A stretch of DNA of 16,863 nucleotides from Thioalkalicoccus limnaeus. GTDB taxonomy: Bacteria > Pseudomonadota > Gammaproteobacteria > Chromatiales > Chromatiaceae. Every line of letters starts with the position of its first letter. Positions within the stretch are counted from its first letter, which is position 1. The stretch covers positions 1-16,863 of the forward strand of contig NZ_JBDKXB010000042.1 in the NCBI RefSeq assembly GCF_041197575.1, written 5' to 3'. Below the pieces are notes generated by a model. The model saw only the letters and a program-made list of their open reading frames with translations. It searched no databases and was not told the origin of the DNA. This document shows, in pieces, positions 1 through 6,860 of the stretch. A program made the translations under genes and the position numbers.

Positions 1-1302
1 GGCTCGGGGCGCGAGCGCTTCGCCGGCGCGGTTGCCAAGGCACTCGGCCGGGCGGCGTTGGTGATCGACCCGAGTGCGCTGGAGGGCGAGGTCTGGTCGG
101 AGGCCTTTATCCGTGCACAGCGCTTTGCGCTCGCGGCGGATATGGCGCTGGTCTGGCGGCCAGGCGAGCGGCCTTGGCCACGGACGGTGCCGCTCGCGCC
201 CTTGCAGCTGATCTGCGTCGATGCCGGGCGAGCCGCTCCGGTGCACAGCGCGAGCGCCGATCTCTCCCTCGAGCTGACCGAGGCCAGCGCGGCGGCCAAG
301 GCTCGGCTCTGGACCGGCTGGGCGCCGCACCTGCACAGCGTGGCCGATCGGCTCGCGGCCACACCCGGGGCCACCCTCGCCGATCTCGCCGAGACCGCCC
401 GCACGGTGCCGGCCAGCGCGGAGGAAGCCTTGACGCAGCTCCGCGCGCGTGGACGGATGCGGCTCGCTGGAGCCGGCGAGGTGATCGATCCCGGCTTCGG
501 CTGGGACGATCTCATCCTGCCGGCGCCAACGCTGGCGCAGCTTCGGCGCATCGCCTGCGAGGCGCGGCTTCGGCCGACCCTCGGCGAGCGCAAGATGACC
601 GCCCGGCTCTTCCGCGACCGGGCAGGGCTCGCGGTCCTCTTCTCGGGGCCACCTGGGATCGGCAAGTCGATGGCCGCACAGGTGATCGCCAAGGAGCTCG
701 GCATCAACCTCCTGCGCATCGACCTCGCCGCCACCACCAGCAAGTGGATCGGCGAGACGGCGAAAAACCTCACGGCGGCCTTCGAGGCGGCGCGCTACGC
801 CGGTGCAGCGCTCTTGTTCGAAGAGGCCGACGCGCTCTTCGCGAAGCGCGGCGAGGTGAGAGACGCCAACGACCGTTATGCCAACGCCGACACCAACCAT
901 CTCCTGCACCTGATGGAGGTCTCGGGTGTGCGGGCGTTCCTGACCAGTAACCGCCGCGCCAACATCGATCCGGCCTTCCTGCGCCGGCTCGACCACGTGG
1001 TCGAGCTCGAGCGGCCGGGCCCCGCAGAGCGGCGCCAGCTCTGGGCGAGGTTGCTGGGCGCCCTCGGCGTCGACGAGGAGCCCTTGGCGGGGGCCCTCCA
1101 TCGGCTTGCCGAGACGCTCGACCTGAGCCCCGCGCAGATCAAGGCGGCAACCCTCGGCGGCTGGCTCACCGCCCGGGAGGCAGAGCGGGCGATCCAGCCG
1201 GGCGACCTGGAGGCGGCCGCCGCGCACGAGCTCGCCAAGGAAGGGCGCACGCCACCGCCGGGCGAGCGGCCACGGCGACGCCCCGGAGCGAGCCATGGCT
1301 GA
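1..1302 (+). CDS. AAA+ ATPase of an eCIS (Afp15-like), 5'-truncated by window edge
   Basis: The reading frame is open from the first base, so the true start lies upstream; 433 residues are visible, numbered here from base 1. The first residues (GSGRERFAGAVAKALGR) look like the degenerate N-terminal nucleotide-binding-like segment found in eCIS ATPases. The C-terminal half is a classical AAA+ module: Walker A GPPGIGKS at 216-223, aromatic pore-loop-like WIGE from 249, Walker B-like LLFEEAD around 271-277, sensor-1 Asn at 317 in TSNRR, and an arginine pair 328-329 in AFLRRLD as candidate arginine finger. Walker B has Glu-Glu where Asp-Glu is usual. ATPases of this family are present in most eCIS loci. 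The Afp15 homologue is needed for particle assembly, and here a cytoplasmic remodelling or assembly role is inferred. The gene overlaps the next by 8 bases. Here it precedes the adaptor gene, whereas in Afp it lies near the end of the cluster. Very sure of AAA+, fairly sure of the eCIS role. Confidence 0.92.
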   Translation, partial: GSGRERFAGAVAKALGRAALVIDPSALEGEVWSEAFIRAQRFALAADMALVWRPGERPWPRTVPLAPLQLICVDAGRAAPVHSASADLSLELTEASAAAKARLWTGWAPHLHSVADRLAATPGATLADLAETARTVPASAEEALTQLRARGRMRLAGAGEVIDPGFGWDDLILPAPTLAQLRRIACEARLRPTLGERKMTARLFRDRAGLAVLFSGPPGIGKSMAAQVIAKELGINLLRIDLAATTSKWIGETAKNLTAAFEAARYAGAALLFEEADALFAKRGEVRDANDRYANADTNHLLHLMEVSGVRAFLTSNRRANIDPAFLRRLDHVVELERPGPAERRQLWARLLGALGVDEEPLAGALHRLAETLDLSPAQIKAATLGGWLTAREAERAIQPGDLEAAAAHELAKEGRTPPPGERPRRRPGASHG

Positions 1303-1996
1303 GACCGGCAATCCTGCAAGCCCGCGCGTGCAGCGGGGCGCCATCGTCCAGCTGGTCGAGGAGATCGGCATCGTCGTGCCGAACATCATCCCCTTCCAGT
1401 ACAACCCGGCCAAGGTCACCCGCAACCTCAAGCCTTGGAACCCCTTCGAGGTCGACCAGACCCAGCGCGGCGCACAGGCGCCCATGGTCCAGCCCTACGA
1501 TCCCGAGGAGACCTACCAGATGGCCCTCGAGCTGGATGCGACCGATGAGCTTGAAGACGGCGATCCGGTCGCGCAGACCTCCGGCGTTGCCTGGCGGATC
1601 GCCCAGCTCAAAAAGTTGACCGAACCGACCGAGGGGGTGTTCGGCGACCTGATCGCCAGTGCCCAGAGTCTGGTGGGTGGCGGGCTCGCGACCCAGGCGA
1701 GCCGGCCTTCGGTGCCGATCGCCCTGCTGGTGCTGGGGCCGGGCCTGATCCTGCCAGTGCGAGTGACCTCGATTGGCATCGAGGTCACCGAGCTCTCGAC
1801 GACGCTGCACCCGCACATGGCAACGGTGACGCTGGACCTGCGTGTGCTCACGCCCGAGGTGTTCAAGTGCAAGAGCGGCCCTGCCATCGATATCGCCGTC
1901 GCCGCCTATCGCCTGACCCGCCTCCAAGAAGACGCGCTGGCCGTCGCCGGCTTCGCCAAGGGGCTGAGCTCGGTGCGCTCGATCCTGCCGTTCTGA
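1295..1996 (+). CDS. eCIS tube/baseplate adaptor, CIS tube N-terminal domain (Afp7-like)
   Basis: A 233-residue protein matching the contractile injection system tube-protein N-terminal domain. Family hallmarks visible are FQYNP at 34-38 early in the protein, a conserved acidic/aromatic stretch near 68-82 (PYDPEETYQMALELD), and a C-terminal beta-rich segment with LPVRVTSIGIEV at 153-164 followed by alternating hydrophobic strands to LRVLTP (182-187). In Afp and PVC this domain is the Afp7 part that links the inner tube to the central hub, usually fused to a LysM domain. Here the LysM part is absent and is encoded by the next gene. The ATG at 1295 lies 6 bases after a GGAG (1285-1288) inside the end of the ATPase gene, with an 8-base overlap that suggests translational coupling. 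No signal peptide, as expected for cytoplasmic assembly. Confidence 0.9.
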   Translation: MAETGNPASPRVQRGAIVQLVEEIGIVVPNIIPFQYNPAKVTRNLKPWNPFEVDQTQRGAQAPMVQPYDPEETYQMALELDATDELEDGDPVAQTSGVAWRIAQLKKLTEPTEGVFGDLIASAQSLVGGGLATQASRPSVPIALLVLGPGLILPVRVTSIGIEVTELSTTLHPHMATVTLDLRVLTPEVFKCKSGPAIDIAVAAYRLTRLQEDALAVAGFAKGLSSVRSILPF

Positions 1997-2000
1997 GGAG
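1995..2000 (+). promoter_or_regulatory. Ribosome binding site of the LysM-like gene
   Basis: GAGGAG overlaps the stop codon of the adaptor gene and ends 7 bases before the ATG at 2008. It supports that ATG as the start rather than an in-frame upstream start at 1867 lying inside the adaptor gene. Confidence 0.7.
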
Positions 2001-2007
2001 ACACAGT

Positions 2008-2289
2008 ATGTCGGTCTTCGATGCCAAGAGCCGCTATGTCCGCTTCGCCAAGCAGACTCAGGCGGTCGACCGCCGCGGCCGGACGGTGGCCTGCGTGACC
2101 CCGGTCGAGCCGCCCGTCGAGCCGGAGCTGGGCTTGCACCGCCGCCGGCAGGGGCAGCGTTTGGATCATCTGGCCAACCACTATCTCGGCGATCCGGCGG
2201 GCTTCTGGCGACTGGCGCTGGCCAATGACGGGATGACGGCGGAGGCCGCGCTGGAGCGGCCCCTCGTGCGGATCCCCAGGCGGGGCTGA
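2008..2289 (+). CDS. Small LysM-like baseplate protein
   Basis: A 93-residue protein. The N-terminus (SRYVRFAKQ, then a DRRGR turn at 21-25) resembles the leader of eCIS/phage LysM proteins that place a short beta-hairpin before the domain. The LysM-like core runs about 42-91, with GQRLDHLANHYLGDP at 49-63, then FWRLALAND at 66-74 and a closing LVRIP at 86-90, matching the family pattern of 'G-D-x-L-D-x-I-A-x-x-Y-L-G-D-P ... W-x-I-x-x-A-N'. In contractile systems (T4 gp53, P2 gpX, the Afp7 C-terminus) such domains clamp baseplate parts together, and peptidoglycan binding is not implied. The position directly after the tube adaptor suggests that a typical two-domain Afp7 is split here. The start follows from a strong Shine-Dalgarno; the gap to the next gene is 3 bases. 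Confidence 0.85.
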   Translation: MSVFDAKSRYVRFAKQTQAVDRRGRTVACVTPVEPPVEPELGLHRRRQGQRLDHLANHYLGDPAGFWRLALANDGMTAEAALERPLVRIPRRG

Positions 2290-2292
2290 GCC

Positions 2293-3435
2293 ATGGGCTT
2301 CGGCGTCGTGATCACCTCCGGCGACGACCTGGCAGCGATGCCGGAAGACATATTGCGCTGGCTGGTCGAGGCTCGCGTCGAGCTGGAGCTCTCCGAGCCG
2401 GCCCGCTTCGCGCTCCGGTTCGAGGATGATCTCTGCGAAGGCGAGCCGCGCGTGCAGGGGGCGGACGAGATCGCGGCCAACCGCAAGATCGGCCTCTTCG
2501 TGCCAGAGGGCGATGAGCTCGTCTGCCTCGTCTTGGGACCCGTCACCGAGATCAAGTCGTCCTCGACCACCGGCGGTGCGGGGTCCTGGGTGGAGGTGCA
2601 CGGCGAGAGTCGGCTGGTCGAGATGGACCGCGTCGGCGTGCAGGCCACCTACACCGGACTCGCCTCGGCTGCCGCGGCCTCCATCCTCCAGGCCTACGGC
2701 TTCACCGCCGACTGCCAGGACACGCTGATCGAGTACGACGAGCAGCGCACCCAGCTCAGCCAGCGCGGCACCGATCTCGCCTTCCTCCAGGAGATCGCCC
2801 GGCGCAACAACATGGAGCTGTGGATCGAGTACGAGGTGAGGCGGGTGCCGGTGACCGGCGCGATTCAGTTGGGGGAGACCGCCAGGCTGCGCACCTCGCC
2901 CGAGCGGGCGCAGCAACTGGGCGCCCCGGCGCCGCCGGTCCTCCGGGCCCCGGTCGACCGGCTGCTGCGCGTCAACCCGCCACGCGGGCAGTGCCCGAGC
3001 GTGACCAAGTTCGAGGTCGACATCGACTACGAGAAGCCGACCGCGGCGGAGGGCTTCACCATCGGCGAGGATGGCGCCCAGAAGGTCATCACGCAGGCCC
3101 TGCCGGTTCCCGACCCGCTCGCGCTGACGCAGCCCGTCCAGGTCGAAGGAGTCGAACGTTCGGCCATCGCCCCGCCGGCGGTGACCGACCAGGAGGCCTT
3201 CCTCGCCCAGGACGCGCTGGTCACCGAGCAGAGCTGGTTCGTCGAGGTCCGGGCCTCGGCCTCGCTCGAGCAGGCGGGCTTCGTGCCGCTGCCGCACCGG
3301 ATCGTGCAGGTGAGCCACGCCGGCCCCAAGCTCTCCGGGACCTATCAGGTGACCGAGGCGACCTTCGTCGTGACCGCGACGGATGCCCTGGTCGACTTCA
3401 GGCTACGCGCCAACGGCCTCGGCGGGAGCGGGTGA
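2293..3435 (+). CDS. Baseplate hub, phage late control gpD-like (N-terminal half of Afp8/VgrG)
   Basis: A 380-residue protein with the features of the gpD/gp27 hub family: an early beta domain (about 10-90), a second tube-like domain, and the recognisable helix-containing segment QRGTDLAFLQEIARRN near 157-172, equivalent to the 'D-x-x-F-L-x-x-I-A-x-x-x' element of VgrG and gpD. A trimer of this protein is expected to give the pseudo-sixfold ring joining the hexameric tube to the trimeric spike. A disordered-looking linker (about 210-236, rich in Pro, Ala, Arg) separates the N-terminal part from the last beta-rich third. The OB-fold spike domain normally fused in Afp8/VgrG is missing and follows as a separate gene whose ATG shares one base with this stop (TGATG at 3433-3437), so the two are probably made in a coupled ratio. 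Confidence 0.9.
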   Translation: MGFGVVITSGDDLAAMPEDILRWLVEARVELELSEPARFALRFEDDLCEGEPRVQGADEIAANRKIGLFVPEGDELVCLVLGPVTEIKSSSTTGGAGSWVEVHGESRLVEMDRVGVQATYTGLASAAAASILQAYGFTADCQDTLIEYDEQRTQLSQRGTDLAFLQEIARRNNMELWIEYEVRRVPVTGAIQLGETARLRTSPERAQQLGAPAPPVLRAPVDRLLRVNPPRGQCPSVTKFEVDIDYEKPTAAEGFTIGEDGAQKVITQALPVPDPLALTQPVQVEGVERSAIAPPAVTDQEAFLAQDALVTEQSWFVEVRASASLEQAGFVPLPHRIVQVSHAGPKLSGTYQVTEATFVVTATDALVDFRLRANGLGGSG

Positions 3436-3962
3436 TGGCGAGTGAGGAGCTCGATCGCATCGTCGAGGCGCTCGCCGGCCGGCATTTCGGCAAGTACCGC
3501 GGCGAGGTCACGGACAACCAGGACCCGCTGAGCCAGGGCCGTATCCAGGTGCGGGTGCCTGCAATCCTCGGCGAGCGGCTGCTCTGGGCGATGCCGTGCG
3601 TACCCTATGCCGGGCCCGACCTCGGCTTTCTCGCCCTGCCGCCGGTGGGCGCCAAGGTGTGGATCGAGTTCGAGCAGGGCGACCGGGCGCACCCGGTCTG
3701 GGCCGGCTGCTACTGGGACCCGGACCAGCTGCCGAGCGAAGCACGCCCCACCACCGTGCTGCTCAAGACCCCGGGTGCCACCGTGCAGATCAAGGACGAC
3801 GGCACGCTCGAGATCGAGACCTCGGGCGGCAGCAAGCTGACCATCGACGGGGAGAAGATCCTGATGGAGGCGCCGTCGATCCAGAGCGCCGCCAATGGCG
3901 GCAAGACCGAGGTGAGTGCCTCCGGCTTCGACGCGCAGAACGGCGCGCTCAAGGTGAGCTGA
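3435..3962 (+). CDS. Baseplate spike with OB domain (gp5 N-terminal / gpV-like)
   Basis: A 175-residue protein. Residues 18-95 match the OB-fold of gpV/gp5/VgrG spikes: GKYRGEVTDNQDP at 19-31, then QGRIQVRVP at 34-42, a WAMPC element at 51-55, PPVGAKVWIEFEQGD at 69-83, and WAGCYW closing the barrel at 89-94. After a Pro-rich linker come short repeating strands (ATVQIKDDG, TLEIETSGG, SKLTIDGEK) that look like a brief triple-stranded beta-helix, ending at ALKVS. Known role: the trimeric spike that tops the hub and pierces the target membrane. The C-terminal blade is short, and no PAAR, effector or lysozyme domain is attached. The ATG is chosen because it overlaps the preceding stop by one base; an in-frame upstream extension would lie inside the hub gene. 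Confidence 0.92.
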   Translation: MASEELDRIVEALAGRHFGKYRGEVTDNQDPLSQGRIQVRVPAILGERLLWAMPCVPYAGPDLGFLALPPVGAKVWIEFEQGDRAHPVWAGCYWDPDQLPSEARPTTVLLKTPGATVQIKDDGTLEIETSGGSKLTIDGEKILMEAPSIQSAANGGKTEVSASGFDAQNGALKVS

Positions 3963-3966
3963 GCCC

Positions 3967-4344
3967 ATGGCCGAGCGCCTCACCGCACTGCGCTACCCCT
4001 TCGCCGTCGATGCCGGCGGCGGGCGCCTTACCGAGGAGGGCGATCTCGACGCCTACATCCGCGGGCTGATCCGCCAGGTGCTGCTGACCGCGCCGGGCGA
4101 GCGGATCAACCGGCCCGACTTCGGCGCGGGCGTGCGCCGGATGGTCTTCGCCGCCAACGACGCGACCGTCGCCTCGCTTGCCGAGACCTACGTGCTCGAC
4201 GCGCTCACCCGCTGGCTCTCGACCCTGATCGGCGTCGACGAGGTGAAGGCCCGGAGCGAGCAGGAAAAGCTGCTCATCACCGTCCGCTACCGGGTGCTGC
4301 GGCGGGGCGAGACCCGCGTCCTCAACGAGGAGGTGACCTTCTGA
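3967..4344 (+). CDS. gp25/gpW-like baseplate wedge protein (Afp9-like)
   Basis: A 125-residue protein of normal size for the GPW/gp25 family. The hallmark PGERINRPDFG at 43-53 (EPR-like core plus D-F-G) is followed by GVRRMVF, then a helical segment at 68-89 and a C-terminal beta-hairpin LLITVRYRVLRRGETRV at 102-118. gp25 proteins sit at the inner baseplate. In T4 and R-type pyocins they share the sheath-like handshake fold and start sheath assembly, so this protein should be the nucleation point between wedge and sheath. The ATG is 4 bases after the spike stop. The stop overlaps the next ATG (TGATG at 4342-4346). Confidence 0.95.
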   Translation: MAERLTALRYPFAVDAGGGRLTEEGDLDAYIRGLIRQVLLTAPGERINRPDFGAGVRRMVFAANDATVASLAETYVLDALTRWLSTLIGVDEVKARSEQEKLLITVRYRVLRRGETRVLNEEVTF

Positions 4345-6860
4345 TGGCCGCCATTGACCGCAAGGCCGCGCTCTGCAGCCAGACCCGGCTCACCGGGATC
4401 GACTTCGTGCAGGTGGTCGATGCGGCAACGCAGGACCTGCTGCGGCTCTTCTTCGTGGTCGACCCCTCCAGCCTCGCCATCCCGCTGGTCGACCCAGCCG
4501 ACCTCCTACCCCCGGGCACGGCCGTGCCGGCCGGGACGCTCGACGTCGAGATCCTCGGCCTGGAGAGCGAGCGCAGCCTCGAGATCGCCGCCCTCGACTG
4601 GCGGCTGGTGACCCTACCCTCCGGCGAGCGCGTCGCGCTCGAGATCAGCCTGCCGGCCCCGGGTGGCTTCGAGCTGCACCGTCTGACGATCACCGACAGC
4701 GCGGTCGACCCCTTCCTCGCGAGCGTCGTCTTCAGCTTCAAGCAGGCCTGCGAACAGGACTTCGACTGCCGCACCGACTGCACGCCCGAGGCCGAGGACA
4801 GGGTCGACGTGCCGATCGACTATCTGGCGCGGGACTTCTGGTCGCTTCGCCGGGCGCTGCTCGACTTCTACGCCAGCCGCTATCCGGGCTGGTCGGAGCC
4901 GCTGGTCGCCGACCAGGTGGTCATGCTGACCGAGATCATGGCGGCCTTGGGCGACGAGCTCGCCTACACCCAGGACCGCTACGCCCACGAGGCCAACCTG
5001 CTCACCGCCACGCAGCGGCGGTCGCGCGCGGCCCATGCGAGGCTGGTCGACTACACCCCCGACCCAGGCCACGCGGCCACCACCGAGCTGGTCGTCACGG
5101 TGGGAAGCGGCGGGCACTATGCGGCGGTGGGCGCACGGGTCTACGCACTGCCCGAGGGCCGAGCGCCGGTCGCCTTCGCGGTCGAGGCGCCGGTCTGGCA
5201 CCACGCGGCATGGAACGAGCTGGCCCTCTACCAGCCCGATTCCGCGGGGCGCTGCTTGCCCGAAGGCGCCACGGAGGCCTATCTGGTCACGGCAGGCCCG
5301 GGGGCGGCGGAGCTGCCCCCCGACACGACGCTTGCCCCCTTCGACTATTGGCGCGGCCGGCGGGCGATCCTCCGCGCGCGGCCGGCGGATGCGAGCGAGG
5401 CCGAGCGGGGCTTCGCCGTGACGCTCACCGAGGTGACGGCGCTCACCGACGAGCTGACGGTGCCGCCGACGGCTCTCGTGCGCATAGGCTGGACGGAGCC
5501 GACCCCCTGGCCCCTACCGCTGGAGGAGACCTCGGCCTTCCTCAACGTCGTGACCGTGCGGGCGGGCGACCGAGTCGTCGAGCACTTCCGCGTCGGCCCC
5601 GACGCGGCGATCGAGGCCCGGTTTGCCGGCCTGTGCTTCGCCGAGCGCCGCGCCGTGTTGGCGCTGCCGCGGGCGGTCGAGCGCGAGGGACCCTGGTTGA
5701 CCGAGCGCGGCGGGCGCGGTCGCATCCTCCGCTACGGCTTGCGCAGGGCGGAGAGCGAGGGGCTGGGTTGGGCCGGTGCCCGCGACCCCCTTGGCATCGG
5801 CTCGCAGAGCCAGCGCAAACCGCTCCTGTCGCTACAAGAGGTGGAGCCGCCCGCGCTGACCCCCGACCCCGCCGGCCGGCAATGGCAGTTCCTGCGCGAC
5901 CTCCTCGACGGCGACCTCGACACCAACGCCTTCACGCTCGAGGAGGGCACCTGGCGCGACCTCGTCACGCATCAGACCCCATTCGAGGACGTCGTTTTCC
6001 AGGACTACGCGAGCGATGCCGGTTGGAGCCTCCGCTTCGGCGAGGGTGCCTTCGGCCGGCCGCCCGCCGACGGCACGGTGTTCAAGGTCTGCTACCGCAC
6101 GGCCCCCGGCACCGCGGCCAACCTCGCCCCGGACAGTGTCAGGGTCCTGGCGCTGGAAGGCGGCGCCCCGGAGCTGACCTACGCCACCGCCGTCACCAAC
6201 CCGCTGCCGATCAGCGACGGCCAGGGTGATGTGGAGGCCGAGACCGTCCGGATCGATGCCCCGGAGGCATTTCGCTCCCTGCCGCTGCGCGCGGTGCGCC
6301 CGGAGGACTACCAAAGCATCCTCGAACGCATCGACTTCGTCCAGCGGGCGCACAGCGTGACCCGCTGGACCGGCAGCTGGTCGACCGACTTCATCGCTGC
6401 CGATCCGCGGGGCGGCTTCGCCCTCGCGCGCGACGAGCTTGCCCACGTCGAGGCCGTGGTTGACTGCGTGCGGCAGGCCGGGCGTGACGCGCGGGTCCGC
6501 CAGCCGGACTACGTCGACATCGACCTCGAGATAGACGTCTGCGTGACGGCGGATGCCTATGCGGGCGAAGTCGTCCCGCGGGTCGAAAAGGCGCTCGCGG
6601 CCCCCGGCTTCTTCTCGCCGGACAACTTCACGTTCGGTCAACCGCTGCGCCGCTCGGCGCTGGAGGCGGCGATCCAAGCGGTGGGCGGGATCAAGGCGGT
6701 GGAGGCGATCCGCGTGCGCGTGCGGCGCAGGCTGGCCTGGCAGCCCTTTGCCGAGCCCGAGATCCCGGTCGAGCCGTGGCAGATCATCCGCCTGCAGAAC
6801 GACCCGCTCCTCCCCGGACGCGGCAGTCTGCACGTCTACGGTCGCGGAGGTGCGTCATGA
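4344..6860 (+). CDS. Baseplate J/gp6-like wedge protein 1 (Afp11-like)
   Basis: An 838-residue protein of the 'putative baseplate assembly protein' type. The N-terminus carries TRLTGIDFVQVVD (14-26), matching the L-x-G-I-D-[FY]-x-x-V signature of the family. A three-cysteine cluster follows at C136, C142 and C146 (C-x5-C-x3-C, with DFDC). Then comes the gpJ-like helical region around 155-235 (RDFWSLRRALLDF, LGDELAYTQDRYA, RRSRAAHARL). Further on are the FGEGAFGRPPADGT element near 567 and a C-terminal J-type domain with RPEDYQSILERID and a final alpha/beta repeat ending EAIRVRVRRR. In T4 the equivalent gp6 forms the ring holding wedges together. An excellent RBS (GAGGAGGTG, 4327-4335) lies within the gp25 gene, 8 bases before the ATG. 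The Cys cluster may bind metal, which is not shown. Confidence 0.93.
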   Translation: MAAIDRKAALCSQTRLTGIDFVQVVDAATQDLLRLFFVVDPSSLAIPLVDPADLLPPGTAVPAGTLDVEILGLESERSLEIAALDWRLVTLPSGERVALEISLPAPGGFELHRLTITDSAVDPFLASVVFSFKQACEQDFDCRTDCTPEAEDRVDVPIDYLARDFWSLRRALLDFYASRYPGWSEPLVADQVVMLTEIMAALGDELAYTQDRYAHEANLLTATQRRSRAAHARLVDYTPDPGHAATTELVVTVGSGGHYAAVGARVYALPEGRAPVAFAVEAPVWHHAAWNELALYQPDSAGRCLPEGATEAYLVTAGPGAAELPPDTTLAPFDYWRGRRAILRARPADASEAERGFAVTLTEVTALTDELTVPPTALVRIGWTEPTPWPLPLEETSAFLNVVTVRAGDRVVEHFRVGPDAAIEARFAGLCFAERRAVLALPRAVEREGPWLTERGGRGRILRYGLRRAESEGLGWAGARDPLGIGSQSQRKPLLSLQEVEPPALTPDPAGRQWQFLRDLLDGDLDTNAFTLEEGTWRDLVTHQTPFEDVVFQDYASDAGWSLRFGEGAFGRPPADGTVFKVCYRTAPGTAANLAPDSVRVLALEGGAPELTYATAVTNPLPISDGQGDVEAETVRIDAPEAFRSLPLRAVRPEDYQSILERIDFVQRAHSVTRWTGSWSTDFIAADPRGGFALARDELAHVEAVVDCVRQAGRDARVRQPDYVDIDLEIDVCVTADAYAGEVVPRVEKALAAPGFFSPDNFTFGQPLRRSALEAAIQAVGGIKAVEAIRVRVRRRLAWQPFAEPEIPVEPWQIIRLQNDPLLPGRGSLHVYGRGGAS
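6846..6851 (+). promoter_or_regulatory. Ribosome binding site of the second J-like gene
   Basis: GGAGGT ends 5 bases before the ATG at 6857 and lies inside the last codons of the first J-like gene. The start and stop overlap as ATGA (6857-6860), the usual sign of translational coupling. This fixes the start against an in-frame extension to 6776. Confidence 0.75.

Noticed and set aside
1906..3318. A 470-codon minus-strand frame, and similar ones at 5832-6833 and 15605-16825
   Set aside because: Same reasoning: antisense shadows of the hub, first J-like and PASTA genes, without RBS or family motifs.
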